Source: Eubacterium ramulus ATCC 29099 (GTDB lineage: Bacteria; Bacillota; Clostridia; Lachnospirales; Lachnospiraceae). Taken from it: 64,000 nt of DNA. The stretch's first letter is position 1; each line of letters starts with the position of its first letter. The stretch lies in the NCBI RefSeq assembly GCF_000469345.1, contig NZ_KI271135.1:22642-86641 (forward strand), written 5' to 3'. Both the position numbers and the translations under genes were made by a program. The notes under the pieces were generated by a model. It did not search any database. It was not told the DNA's origin and saw nothing but the letters and a program-made list of their open reading frames with translations. Positions 43,594 through 53,468 of the stretch are shown here, one piece after another.

Positions 43594-46500
43594 TTACGCC
43601 TGCTGTTCCAAATTTGCATAAAATGCTTCAATCTGAGCCTGCTCTACGTTGTAGCCTTTTTCCTCCATCTGTACGATGGTTGTCAGCATATGATGATAAT
43701 CATATGGCACTACTTTTTTGAATTTCGGCAGATATTCTCCGAAGTTATCCAGAATTTCTTTTCCTTTTACGGAATTGGTCAAAGCGACATGTTCCTGAAT
43801 CAGTTCTTTTAATTCCTGTACATCGTATTTGTTGGTCAATTCCTCGGTAAATACCATTTCTTTATTGGTTCTTGTATACAGATCGTTGTCCTCATCCAGT
43901 ACATATGCGACACCGCCGCTCATACCTGCTGCGAAGTTCTTGCCTGTTTTTCCGATAACAACTACGCGTCCGCCGGTCATATACTCACATCCGTGATCGC
44001 CGACACCCTCAACGACTGCAATTGCACCGGAGTTTCTGACTGCAAAACGCTCTCCTGCCACACCGTTGATAAATGATTTTCCGCTGGTTGCACCGTAAAG
44101 TGCTACGTTACCGATGACAATGTTTTCATCCTGACGGTATTTGATGCCTTTCGGCGGATATACGACCAGTTTTCCACCGGAAAGTCCTTTTCCGAAGTAA
44201 TCATTGCTGTCACCTTCCAGCTCCAGTGTCAGGCCGTTCGGAATGAAGGCTCCGAAACTCTGTCCACCGGCTCCGTTACATTTTACCACGTAAGTATCAT
44301 CTTCCAGTGTATCTTTGTATTTTCTTGTAATCTCAGAACCAAAAATGGTACCAAAGGAACGGTTGATATTAGAAACATTGATTTCAATGCTTCGTTTCTG
44401 TTTCTGCTCAAGTGCCGTTTTCATCTGTTTTAACAGCACTTTCTCATCGGCTGTTTTCTGCAGTTCGAAATCGTATACTTTTTTCGGATCAAAGATCACT
44501 TTATCCTTTGAGCTTGCAAACGGATTCTCCAGAATGTTCTTCAGATCCAGTTTTGCAGCGTGACCGGTTAAGTTATCACGTACTTTCAGCAGATCAGAAC
44601 GTCCAACCAGCTCATCTACCGTGCGGACACCAAGTTTTGCCATATATTCGCGAAGCTCCTGAGCGATAAAACGCATGAAATTCATAACATATTCCGGTTT
44701 TCCGGCAAAACGTTTTCTCAGTTCCGGATTCTGTGTAGCGATACCAACCGGACATGTATCCAGGTTGCAGACACGCATCATGACACATCCCATTGTTACC
44801 AGTGGAGCTGTAGCAAAACCGAATTCCTCGGCACCAAGCATTGCTGCTACAGCAACATCTCGACCACTCATGAGTTTTCCGTCTGTCTCAATGCGGACTT
44901 TATTTCTCAGGCCGTTCATGATCAGTGTCTGATGCGTCTCAGCGAGACCAAGCTCCCAAGGAAGTCCTGCGTTATGAATAGAGCTTCTCGGTGCAGCACC
45001 GGTTCCTCCGTCATAACCGGAGATCAGGATAACCTGTGCACCGGCTTTTGCAACACCGGCTGCGACAGTTCCGACACCTGCTTCTGATACCAGTTTTACA
45101 GAAATTCGTGCTCTTGTGTTTGCATTTTTCAGGTCAAAGATCAGCTGTTCCAAATCCTCGATGGAATAAATATCGTGATGAGGCGGCGGTGAGATCAGAC
45201 TTACACCCGGTGTGGAAAGTCTTGTTTTTGCAATCCACGGATATACTTTTTTACCCGGTAAATGTCCACCTTCTCCCGGTTTTGCGCCCTGTGCCATTTT
45301 GATCTGAATTTCCTGCGCGCTGACAAGGTAACGGCTGGTTACACCAAATCGTCCGGAAGCAACCTGTTTGATAGCAGAGCACCGCTCCGTATCCAGTCGT
45401 TCCAGGCTCTCACCACCTTCACCGGAATTGGATTTACCATGTAACCGGTTCATGGCGATGGCAAGTGTCTCATGAGCTTCCTGTGAAATAGAACCGTAGG
45501 ACATCGCACCTGTTTTAAATCTTGTCACAATAGAGTCAACACTTTCTACTTCATCGATTGGGATGCCTGACTTCGGATATTTGAAATCAAGGGTTCCACG
45601 GATATTCATAATGTCGGTCTCATTATTGACCAGCTTTGTATACTCTTTAAATAAATCATAATCCCCACGTTTTGTGGACTCCTGCAGCAGATGGATCGTC
45701 TGTGGATTGTACAGATGTTTCTGTGCTCCGCTGCGCATCTTGTGATGTCCTTTGCTGTCCAGTGTCAGCTCCGTCTGCAATCCAAGCGGATCGAATGCCA
45801 TGGAATGCAGCTCATTGACATCATTTTCAATATCAGAAATCGTGATACCGCCGATTCTGCTGACAGTATCCGTAAAATATTTATCAATGACGCTTCGATC
45901 AATACCGATAGCTTCAAAGATTTTTGATCCCTGATAGGACTGGATTGTGGAAATACCCATCTTGGAAGCAATTTTTACAATTCCATGTAATACTGCAGAG
46001 TTGTAATCATTGATCGCAGCATAATAATCTTTATCAAGCAAATGATCATCTACCAGCTGCTCAATCGTATCCTGCGCCAGATATGGGTTGATGGCACAGG
46101 CACCGTAACCAAGCAGTGTTGCAAAATGGTGGATCTCACGCGGCTCACCACTCTCCAGGATCATTGCCACTGCAGTTCTTTTCTTTGTCTGGATCAGATG
46201 CTGCTGCATTGCAGAAACTGCCAGCAGTGACGGAATTGCCACATGGTTCTCATCCACGCCACGATCGGACAGGATCAGGATGTTTGTGCCGTCACGGTAT
46301 GCACGGTCTGCCTCTACAAACAGGCGGTCAATGGCTTTCTCCAGACTTGTGTTTTTATAATAAATAATCGGAACAACACCAACTTTGAAACCTTCTTTTT
46401 TCATATGTTTGATTTTCAGAAGGTCAGTATTTGTCAGGATCGGATTTTTGATCTTCAGTACCTGACAGTTTTTCGGCTCTTCCTCCAGAATGTTTCCATC

Positions 46501-48138
46501 TTCACCAACATAAACTGTTGTGGATGTGACAATCTCCTCACGGATAGCATCGATTGGCGGGTTTGTAACCTGTGCAAACAGCTGTTTGAAATAGTTAAAC
46601 AGCGGCTGATGATCATCGGATAATACAGCCAGCGGTGTATCTATACCCATAGCTGCGGTAGATTCCGCACCGGTTTTTGCCATCGGAAGCATGACTGTCT
46701 TTACAGACTCATAAGAATAACCAAAGGCTTTCTGGATGCGGTGCAGATCATCGCCGGTGTAACGCGGTACACGCACATTCGGAATTTTCAGATTTTTCAA
46801 TTCTACCAGGTATTCATCCAGCCACTGTCCATAAGGACGTTTGCCCGCATAAGATTCTTTCAGCTCATCATCATCGATGACACGGCCTTTGACGGTATCA
46901 ACCAGAAGCATTTTGCCCGGACGCAGACGGTCTTTTGTAACAACCTTCGTCGGATCCACATCCAGCACACCTACTTCAGATGCAAGGATCAGATAATCAT
47001 CATCTGTAATGTAATAACGGGACGGACGCAGACCATTGCGGTCAAGGACAGCTCCCATAATATCTCCATCACTGAATACGATGGATGCCGGGCCATCCCA
47101 TGGCTCCATCATCGTTGCATAATACTGATAAAAATCTTTTTTCTTCTGACTCATCAGATGATTGTTTGCCCACGGCTCCGGAATAGTGATCATAACCGCC
47201 AGTGGAAGTTCCATACCACTCATTACCAGGAACTCCAGTGTATTATCAAGCATTGCGGAATCGGAGCCGGATGTATTGACTACCGGAAGTACCTTGGATA
47301 ACTGACCTTTCAGATGTTCAGACTCCATGGTCTCCTCGCGGGCCAGCATCTTATCGGAGTTACCCTTGATCGTATTGATCTCACCATTATGTACCATAAA
47401 GCGGTTCGGATGTGCACGCTCCCAGCTCGGATTTGTATTTGTAGAGAATCTGGAATGAACCATTGCAATGGCAGATTCATAATCCGGATCCTGCAGATCT
47501 TTGAAAAACAAACGCAGCTCGTTTACGAGGAACATTCCTTTGTAAACAATCGTTCTGCTTGACAGTGATACTACATAGGTATTGTCGTTAGACTGTTCAA
47601 AAACGCGGCGTGCCACATACAGGCGGCGGTCAAAATCCAGACCTTTTTCCACATCATCCGGACGTTTGATAAACGCCTGCATAATGTATGGCATGCAGTC
47701 TACAGCTTTCTGTCCAATGACTGTCGGATCCGTCGGCACTTCTCTCCATGCCAGCAACTCTAACCCTTCTTTTTCAATGATGACTTCAAACATCTTTTTC
47801 GCCTGATTGCGTTTTAACTCGTCCTGTGGGAAGAAGAACATACCAATTCCGTAATCTCTTTCTTCACCTAAAAAGACGCCGAGGGATTTCATGGTTTTGG
47901 AGAAGAATCTGTGAGATATCTGTAACAGAATACCTACTCCATCACCAGTTTTTCCTTCGGCGTCTTTGCCAGCTCTATGTTTTAAGTTTTCAACAATTTT
48001 TAATGCGTTCTCAACCGTCTGATGTGTTTTCACACCTTTAATGTTTACCACAGCACCAATACCGCAGTTATCATGCTCGAACCTTGGATCGTACATGCCG
48101 ACAGCCTTGGCGTTGCTCTCGTTCATATGAAGTTTCAT
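43594..48138 (-). CDS. gltB: Glutamate synthase large subunit (GltB)
   Basis: Converts glutamine plus 2-oxoglutarate to two glutamates. The 1514-residue protein has the class II glutaminase domain with the nucleophile Cys in EHDNCGIGAV (residue 25; cleavage of the short leader before it is known in the family), the central domain, the FMN/2-oxoglutarate barrel (GGHLPGKKVYPWIA and SPPPHHDIYSIEDL near residues 970-1000), the 3Fe-4S cysteines (CNLDTCPVG near 1130), and the C-terminal GXGXG helix. An AAAGGAAG site precedes ATG 48138. It has its own promoter with a palindrome over the -10 box. Confidence 0.97.
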   Translation of the reverse strand: MKLHMNESNAKAVGMYDPRFEHDNCGIGAVVNIKGVKTHQTVENALKIVENLKHRAGKDAEGKTGDGVGILLQISHRFFSKTMKSLGVFLGEERDYGIGMFFFPQDELKRNQAKKMFEVIIEKEGLELLAWREVPTDPTVIGQKAVDCMPYIMQAFIKRPDDVEKGLDFDRRLYVARRVFEQSNDNTYVVSLSSRTIVYKGMFLVNELRLFFKDLQDPDYESAIAMVHSRFSTNTNPSWERAHPNRFMVHNGEINTIKGNSDKMLAREETMESEHLKGQLSKVLPVVNTSGSDSAMLDNTLEFLVMSGMELPLAVMITIPEPWANNHLMSQKKKDFYQYYATMMEPWDGPASIVFSDGDIMGAVLDRNGLRPSRYYITDDDYLILASEVGVLDVDPTKVVTKDRLRPGKMLLVDTVKGRVIDDDELKESYAGKRPYGQWLDEYLVELKNLKIPNVRVPRYTGDDLHRIQKAFGYSYESVKTVMLPMAKTGAESTAAMGIDTPLAVLSDDHQPLFNYFKQLFAQVTNPPIDAIREEIVTSTTVYVGEDGNILEEEPKNCQVLKIKNPILTNTDLLKIKHMKKEGFKVGVVPIIYYKNTSLEKAIDRLFVEADRAYRDGTNILILSDRGVDENHVAIPSLLAVSAMQQHLIQTKKRTAVAMILESGEPREIHHFATLLGYGACAINPYLAQDTIEQLVDDHLLDKDYYAAINDYNSAVLHGIVKIASKMGISTIQSYQGSKIFEAIGIDRSVIDKYFTDTVSRIGGITISDIENDVNELHSMAFDPLGLQTELTLDSKGHHKMRSGAQKHLYNPQTIHLLQESTKRGDYDLFKEYTKLVNNETDIMNIRGTLDFKYPKSGIPIDEVESVDSIVTRFKTGAMSYGSISQEAHETLAIAMNRLHGKSNSGEGGESLERLDTERCSAIKQVASGRFGVTSRYLVSAQEIQIKMAQGAKPGEGGHLPGKKVYPWIAKTRLSTPGVSLISPPPHHDIYSIEDLEQLIFDLKNANTRARISVKLVSEAGVGTVAAGVAKAGAQVILISGYDGGTGAAPRSSIHNAGLPWELGLAETHQTLIMNGLRNKVRIETDGKLMSGRDVAVAAMLGAEEFGFATAPLVTMGCVMMRVCNLDTCPVGIATQNPELRKRFAGKPEYVMNFMRFIAQELREYMAKLGVRTVDELVGRSDLLKVRDNLTGHAAKLDLKNILENPFASSKDKVIFDPKKVYDFELQKTADEKVLLKQMKTALEQKQKRSIEINVSNINRSFGTIFGSEITRKYKDTLEDDTYVVKCNGAGGQSFGAFIPNGLTLELEGDSNDYFGKGLSGGKLVVYPPKGIKYRQDENIVIGNVALYGATSGKSFINGVAGERFAVRNSGAIAVVEGVGDHGCEYMTGGRVVVIGKTGKNFAAGMSGGVAYVLDEDNDLYTRTNKEMVFTEELTNKYDVQELKELIQEHVALTNSVKGKEILDNFGEYLPKFKKVVPYDYHHMLTTIVQMEEKGYNVEQAQIEAFYANLEQQA

Positions 48139-48205
48139 AACATCTTCCTTTCTGTAATCCGTTACATACGCTTTTTTACATGTATTAACGCAAACTGATT
48201 GATTG

Positions 48206-48239
48206 GGTATACTATACCGCTTTTTTTTTTAATTGTAAA
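48206..48239 (-). promoter_or_regulatory. Promoter of gltBD with operator-like palindrome
   Basis: TTTACA (48239-48234) and TATAGT (48216-48211), 17-base spacer including ten consecutive A residues on the minus strand. A perfect palindrome GGTATA-C-TATACC (48206-48218) covers the -10 box, suggesting a repressor site. Confidence 0.55.
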
Positions 48240-48370
48240 CCCACTTTTTTTCTCAAATTGTCAGATAGTCAGATAATTCTTTTTTAATTATATTGTTGTT
48301 TCTAAATTATTTTAATTATCTGTCCATTTTGTTTTATATCGCACAATTTCACTTTGTATTTCTTTATAAA

Positions 48371-48416
48371 AAAATTTACCTGTAAGAATCAAATTCATGT
48401 ATTACAGGTAAATTTT
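48371..48416. terminator. Terminator after panF
   Basis: AAAATTTACCTGTAA (48371-48385) pairs with TTACAGGTAAATTTT (48402-48416); T-run on the minus side (downstream of panF). Confidence 0.8.
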
Positions 48417-48485
48417 TCGAATTTTATATTCAATTCATTCTTTTTCGGGAATGTTGGCTAAAATATAATATTGTGAATGACGAAA

Positions 48486-49973
48486 TCAGAAGTACAGTTT
48501 TAAAACTGTATCGTCAGTTTTTTTGCCAACTACGGAACCAATCACCATGCAAAGCAGTGATACACTGATGCCAATCAGAATCTGGTGCAGATTCGCGATT
48601 TTCCATCCAAAGAACATGGTCACACAATAGCATACCGCACCACCGATGATTGCACTGATCGCTCCGGCTTTGTTTGCTTTTTTCCAGAACATACCAAGCA
48701 AGAAAATCCAGAAAAATGCACTTTCCAGTCCACCAAAGGCAAACATATTGATCTTCCAGATCACACTTGGCGGATTGATGGAAATTCCAAAAATAATAAG
48801 TCCGATCACCAAGGTACAGATCTGGCTGAGCATCGTTGTTGTTTTTTCAGATACTGCATGTCCCTTTTTCTCTTTCTCATGCATATACACATCTTTTACG
48901 ATGGAAGATGTCGTGCTCAGCAGCAGAGATGAAATTGTGGAAATGGATGCTGCGATTGGTCCAATGATACAGATTCCGGCCACTAATGGTTTTAAGGAAC
49001 CTGCAATAGCAAGCGGAATGATATTATCCACACTGTTTCCATAGTCTGACAGATTTCCGGTCAGAACACCTGCGGATAATACACCAATAAAGTTCATGCC
49101 GATATTCATAGCGCCGACAACAACGGTACCAAGAATAATCGCATGATGCAGCGATTTTGTATCTTTGTAGCTTAAACAGCGCACTGCTGATTGCGGTAAT
49201 CCCAATGTAAAGATACCAACCAGCATCCACTGGGAAATGTACAGACTCACCGGCATATTTCCACCGGATAATGGCTCCAGCATCTCAGGCTTTGTAGCCG
49301 CGATGTTTTCCATAATGTTCTCATAGCCGCCGCCCTGACGGATAATGCCAATGAGCAAAATCACCATACCTGCCAGCATAACTACCGCACAGATGGCATC
49401 TGTAATCGCTACGCCGCGAAATCCACCGACAGTCGTGTAGATAACAACAACCAGGCCGAATACGATCAAACCCGTGAGATAAGAATATCCTGTGACTGCC
49501 TCAAATAATTTCGCACCACCTACAAACTGAGCAACCATCGTTGCCGCGAAGAAAATAACGATGATAATTGCGGAAATATTTGCCAGCACATCAGACTGAT
49601 ACCGATGTCGGATCACATCAATAATGGTCACTGCATCAATTTTTCGTGAAACCATCGCCATTTTTTTACCAAGGATACCAAGCACCAACAATAACGCTGT
49701 CACCTGAACGACGGACATATAGATCCATCCGAATCCAATGCTCCATGCCTGTCCCGGTCCGCCGACAAAGGAACTTACCGAACTGTAAGTTGCAACGGTG
49801 GTCATCGCCAGTACAAAGCCTCCCAGACTACGGGAACCGATAAAATAATCTTTTACAAAGCCTTCGGAGGCTTTTTTTGCAGATGCCCGGCGCACATAAA
49901 TACTTACGATCAACATAATGATCATAAAAACAAACACCGGCATCAATGCCAGAATATTCTTATTCATCTGCAT
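48486..49973 (-). CDS. panF: Sodium/pantothenate symporter (PanF)
   Basis: SSS-family carrier of 495 residues with about 13 helices, importing pantothenate with Na+. YFIGSRSLGGFVLAMTTVATYSS near the start (Na+-binding helix), AITDAICAVVMLAGM and the CLSYKDTKSLHHAI loop are typical for PanF. Upstream yhdT overlaps it, the pairing found in many bacteria. ATG 49973 after GGAGGAGG is chosen; 49967 is possible. Confidence 0.9.
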   Translation of the reverse strand: MQMNKNILALMPVFVFMIIMLIVSIYVRRASAKKASEGFVKDYFIGSRSLGGFVLAMTTVATYSSVSSFVGGPGQAWSIGFGWIYMSVVQVTALLLVLGILGKKMAMVSRKIDAVTIIDVIRHRYQSDVLANISAIIIVIFFAATMVAQFVGGAKLFEAVTGYSYLTGLIVFGLVVVIYTTVGGFRGVAITDAICAVVMLAGMVILLIGIIRQGGGYENIMENIAATKPEMLEPLSGGNMPVSLYISQWMLVGIFTLGLPQSAVRCLSYKDTKSLHHAIILGTVVVGAMNIGMNFIGVLSAGVLTGNLSDYGNSVDNIIPLAIAGSLKPLVAGICIIGPIAASISTISSLLLSTTSSIVKDVYMHEKEKKGHAVSEKTTTMLSQICTLVIGLIIFGISINPPSVIWKINMFAFGGLESAFFWIFLLGMFWKKANKAGAISAIIGGAVCYCVTMFFGWKIANLHQILIGISVSLLCMVIGSVVGKKTDDTVLKLYF

Positions 49974-50214
49974 TTTCCTCCTCCAGATCAAAGTCTTTAA
50001 ATACGCGTTTCATCAGATATACAACGACAATAATGGAAAATATCCATGTGCCGATACATCCTGTGACAGCCCATAACGGAGTATGGAAAATAGTGATATG
50101 TAACTTGCTTACTCCAAACCCTGCAACTATCCAGAACACGATAATTGCAATGACTGCCCAAAGGACAGATTTCGCCTCTTTTGCGATCTGCCGCAATTTT
50201 TCCTTTCGCTTCAT
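49960..50214 (-). CDS. yhdT: YhdT/DUF997 family small membrane protein
   Basis: 84-residue protein with two hydrophobic helices (about residues 16-38 and 48-68) and an acidic C-terminus. DUF997/YhdT genes regularly precede panF and are probably an accessory subunit, comparable to the small partner proteins of other SSS carriers. The start at ATG 50214 has a GGGAGG site; the frame is open upstream to 50262. It overlaps panF by 14 bases. Confidence 0.85.
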   Translation of the reverse strand: MKRKEKLRQIAKEAKSVLWAVIAIIVFWIVAGFGVSKLHITIFHTPLWAVTGCIGTWIFSIIVVVYLMKRVFKDFDLEEENADE

Positions 50215-50329
50215 GACGTCCTCCCTCATTTTTTGGCTCGTGTCAACGATTCCACAGTTCACTCAGTTTCGTTCTGATTTTTCATCTCTGATTAATTATA
50301 CACAGACATAAAAACTTATCTATTATAAC

Positions 50330-50992
50330 TTATACCAATGCTTCCCGCAATGCTTTCTGGTCTTCATATACGGCCACAGCACCTGCGTTCCACATTTCTT
50401 CTGCGCCTCCGAATCCATAGCCTACTCCGATGCAGTCAATACCGCCTTCCTTTGCACCATCCGCATCATAATGCGTATCTCCGATCAGCACTGTTTGTTC
50501 TTTGGAAAAATCCACATACTGTGCTTTCATCCGTCGAAATGCTTCCTGCAATACTTCAATTTTTGTATCAATTCTGCCATCATGACTGGCACCGACTACT
50601 TCATCTAATTCTGTCAGCAGATCAAATTTTTCCAGCACCTGGCGGCACTGTGCCTCCGGCTTGGATGATGTGATGACCTGAATGTATCCTGCTTCTTTGA
50701 AAGTCTGAATTGTCTCACGTACGCCTTCAAATAATTCACACTCATATACTCCGATCGGTATATAGCGCTCCCGATAGCGCACAATTGCTTTTTCTGCTTC
50801 TTCCTCACTGAGTCCGCAATATGTTGTAAAAGAAAAACGAAGCGGCGGTCCGATAAACTTCCGCAGTTCCTCCTCTCCTTCCAGATGGATTCCGTATGGT
50901 TCCATGGCATATTTCACACAGTTTGTCACACCCTCATAAGTATTCGCCAGTGTGCCATCCATATCCCAGAAAATAAACTTATACTTCTTCAT
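50330..50992 (-). CDS. HAD-family phosphatase (Gph/PGP-like)
   Basis: Phosphatase of 220 residues with the nucleophile motif FWDMDGTLANTYEG, motif II ITSSKPEA near residue 113, and motif IV VLIGDTHYDADGAKEGGIDC near 170. It resembles phosphoglycolate phosphatase (clostridial Gph/YcjU type), although the exact substrate cannot be read. It overlaps folBK by four bases (ATGA) as the last gene of the folate operon, so a dihydroneopterin phosphate is a conceivable substrate, since a dedicated dephosphorylase is missing in this set. Confidence 0.82.
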   Translation of the reverse strand: MKKYKFIFWDMDGTLANTYEGVTNCVKYAMEPYGIHLEGEEELRKFIGPPLRFSFTTYCGLSEEEAEKAIVRYRERYIPIGVYECELFEGVRETIQTFKEAGYIQVITSSKPEAQCRQVLEKFDLLTELDEVVGASHDGRIDTKIEVLQEAFRRMKAQYVDFSKEQTVLIGDTHYDADGAKEGGIDCIGVGYGFGGAEEMWNAGAVAVYEDQKALREALV

Positions 50993-51831
50993 TCATTACT
51001 CCATTTATTCTGTGTCTTGCTGATCAGTTCCTGACGAAGCTGCGCAACGGTCTTATGCAACACCGGATGGACCTTTCCCGGGCAAAGCATGTAGAGTGGT
51101 TCCAACACAAACAATCTGTTCTGCATATCGATATGCGGAATGATCAGTTCTGACTCTGCCACGATTTCATCATCATAAAATACAATATCCAGATCGATGG
51201 TGCGCGGTCCCCAGTGAATCACACGCTCCCGCCCAAGTTCTGCCTCAATTTTATGGATGACGATCAGCAACTCCTGCGGTGTAAATAATGTCTCAAGTTC
51301 GATGGCACCATTTAAAAAAGCAGGCTGCTCTGTATAGCCATACGGAGCTGTCTCCATCAATTTTGACACTTTCAGATTGCGGATTTCACTGCATTCCTGC
51401 AAAAGTCTCACTGCTGCCCGCAAAAACTGCTGGCGTTCTCCAAGATTTGAACCTGCAGAGAGATAGACTGTATGCCAGCCGCGGCTGATCTCCACCGATA
51501 CATTTTCCAGAGGCAATCCGATCGGTGCCCAGGGTTTCCGAATCTCCAGATCCAGTTTCTGTAAAAGCGGATATTCCATCAGCATAGCCTGTGCCATATG
51601 CTCTGCTACCGCTTCAATCAGTTTAAATGTATGATTTTGCATGTAACCTGTAATAAAATGACAAACTTCACCATAGTTGATAGATTTTTCCAGGTCATCT
51701 GAATAACCGGCTGCACGCGTATTTGTGTACATTGTTGCATTTACCAGAAATTTCTGTCCCAGTTTTGTTTCCTCGGAAAACACCCCATGGTGTCCGAACA
51801 CTTCCAGATTCTGTATTTTTATACGATCCAT
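50989..51831 (-). CDS. folBK: Bifunctional dihydroneopterin aldolase / HPPK (FolB-FolK fusion)
   Basis: Two consecutive folate steps in one 280-residue chain. Residues 1-117 are FolB (VFGHHGVFSEETKLGQKF, with the catalytic Lys later in IRKPWAPI), and residues 125-275 are FolK (YLSAGSNLGERQQFL, FLNGAIELET, GPRTIDLDIVFYDD). It makes 6-hydroxymethyl-dihydropterin and its pyrophosphate. One base separates it from folP and it overlaps the phosphatase gene. Such fusions are known in several Firmicutes. Confidence 0.94.
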   Translation of the reverse strand: MDRIKIQNLEVFGHHGVFSEETKLGQKFLVNATMYTNTRAAGYSDDLEKSINYGEVCHFITGYMQNHTFKLIEAVAEHMAQAMLMEYPLLQKLDLEIRKPWAPIGLPLENVSVEISRGWHTVYLSAGSNLGERQQFLRAAVRLLQECSEIRNLKVSKLMETAPYGYTEQPAFLNGAIELETLFTPQELLIVIHKIEAELGRERVIHWGPRTIDLDIVFYDDEIVAESELIIPHIDMQNRLFVLEPLYMLCPGKVHPVLHKTVAQLRQELISKTQNKWSNE

Positions 51832-51832
51832 A

Positions 51833-52639
51833 TTACGCCTCCATAATCGCTTTTGTCATCTGAATTGCCTGTTTATTTGCCTTGATATCATGTACACGAA
51901 CAAAGGCATAGCCCTGCTGTACCGCAAATACGGTTGTCACAGCGGTTCCCAGCGCACGGTCGGTCACAGGTGTATCGAGTGTCAGTCCGATCACCGATTT
52001 TCGCGATGTTCCAAGAAGCAGCGGATAACCAAGTGTTTTCAGTTTGTCCATATATTTGATGGTGATCAGATTCTGCTCATACGTCTTTCCAAAACCAACC
52101 CCGGGATCCAGAATGATTTTATCATCCGCAATGCCGGCTGCTTTTGCCAGTGTCACGCACTCTGCAGTTTCATCGTACCATTCCTTCAGGAAATCTGCAT
52201 AATTGCTGTTGTCTCGGTTGTGCATCAGGCAGCATGCCACATCGCCTTTAGCGATTACTTCAGCCATCTTCGGATCATATTTTAATCCCCAGATATCATT
52301 GATCAGATCTGCACCTGCTGCAATTCCTGCTTCTGCCACTGCACTTTTGTAAGTATCCAGTGAAATCGGTACATCAAATCTGGATTTTACCGCTTCAATG
52401 ATCGGCGTCACACGGTCAATTTCTTCCTGATCTGTAATTTGCACATGCCCCGGACGGGTGGATTCTCCGCCAATATCGATAATATCAGCGCCTTCTGCCA
52501 ACATTTCCTCTGTATGGCGCAGTGCCGCATCCAGACAATTAAAATTACCGCCATCTGAGAATGAGTCCGGTGTCACATTCAAAATGCCCATTATATATGT
52601 CTCATGGTCTGTGTCAAAATTTTTCTTTCCTATTATCAT
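51833..52639 (-). CDS. folP: Dihydropteroate synthase (FolP)
   Basis: Joins hydroxymethyl-dihydropterin pyrophosphate and para-aminobenzoate; the target of sulfonamides. The 268-residue TIM barrel has MGILNVTPDSFSDGG at the start and DIIDIGGESTRPGH near residue 57, the two pterin/sulfonamide-site signatures. An AGAAGG site precedes ATG 52639. No folate GTP-cyclohydrolase gene lies nearby. Confidence 0.96.
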   Translation of the reverse strand: MIIGKKNFDTDHETYIMGILNVTPDSFSDGGNFNCLDAALRHTEEMLAEGADIIDIGGESTRPGHVQITDQEEIDRVTPIIEAVKSRFDVPISLDTYKSAVAEAGIAAGADLINDIWGLKYDPKMAEVIAKGDVACCLMHNRDNSNYADFLKEWYDETAECVTLAKAAGIADDKIILDPGVGFGKTYEQNLITIKYMDKLKTLGYPLLLGTSRKSVIGLTLDTPVTDRALGTAVTTVFAVQQGYAFVRVHDIKANKQAIQMTKAIMEA

Positions 52640-52745
52640 TTTTTATTTTCCTTCTAAAACGCTATATTCGGTATGCTTTTTTCCATTTATTCTATATACC
52701 GAATATGTTTTTTATGTCAAAACCGTTCCGTTTTTCACTACACTT

Positions 52746-53390
52746 TTACCAGCAAATCGTCTGATTACGTTCTTCTTTCTTCCATTTACAGGAATCTGAT
52801 GCTTCACAGAAAAAACAGTTTCTTGAAAGATGATCCGCCCGGCGAATATAGTATTCCATCCTAGAAAGCTCGCCATCCGTTTCTTCTCTCCCATGATGCA
52901 CACCCACAATCTGCAAAGTCTCACGCATCCATTCCGACGGATATTCAATCTCTGTCAGCAATTTTTCTGCAATCCGCACACCGGCAACGCTGTGATGTTC
53001 CCCGGTCTCATACTGTGCCACTCTGCCAATATCATGCAACAGGCCAGTCACGTAAAACTGATCTTTTTTAGCCAGCATGTTATCTGCATTCAGGTATGGT
53101 TTCTCCGTATGGTCAGCATCGTCTGTTTGTAGATCTGTTATATATTGTCCTGCAATTTCAGCACGGTATTTCTGTTCACTGGCCTCTACTTTTGCTTCCT
53201 TTTTTTGCCGATAATCTTTCAAATGTGTCTTATATTCATCTTCCAGATACATCATCCATGCCATTCGGCAGACATCCAGCGCATGTGACAGTTCATGATG
53301 ACAGTATATTCTGTCCTGTTCCATCTCCTGCACACGTTTCTGCAACTGCAAAAATTCCGGGTGTTTCAATAATTTTTCTGCAAATTTCAT
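52746..53390 (-). CDS. HD-domain phosphohydrolase-like protein
   Basis: HD-superfamily protein of 214 residues with the metal ligands His in YCHHELSHALDVCRMA (residue about 31) and His-Asp in TGLLHDIGRVAQYE (about 117). The residues 70-95 form a Glu/Lys-rich insertion. HD proteins of this length sit in folate operons of many clostridia, often next to folE or folP, where removal of phosphates from a pterin intermediate is a reasonable guess. It ends with a Cys-rich tail (NCFFCEASDSCKW). Confidence 0.82.
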   Translation of the reverse strand: MKFAEKLLKHPEFLQLQKRVQEMEQDRIYCHHELSHALDVCRMAWMMYLEDEYKTHLKDYRQKKEAKVEASEQKYRAEIAGQYITDLQTDDADHTEKPYLNADNMLAKKDQFYVTGLLHDIGRVAQYETGEHHSVAGVRIAEKLLTEIEYPSEWMRETLQIVGVHHGREETDGELSRMEYYIRRADHLSRNCFFCEASDSCKWKKEERNQTICW

Positions 53391-53468
53391 AAATCTTTCT
53401 TTTCCTATTTCTGTGCAACTGTTCTGATATTAACTCACATCAAATTATTTTTAGTAAATATATCTAAT

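Larger units (their letters stand above)
48139..48485. other. gltB promoter region
   Basis: AT-rich 347-base stretch with the gltB promoter, its palindrome and the panF terminator, listed separately. I see no gene. Confidence 0.6.
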
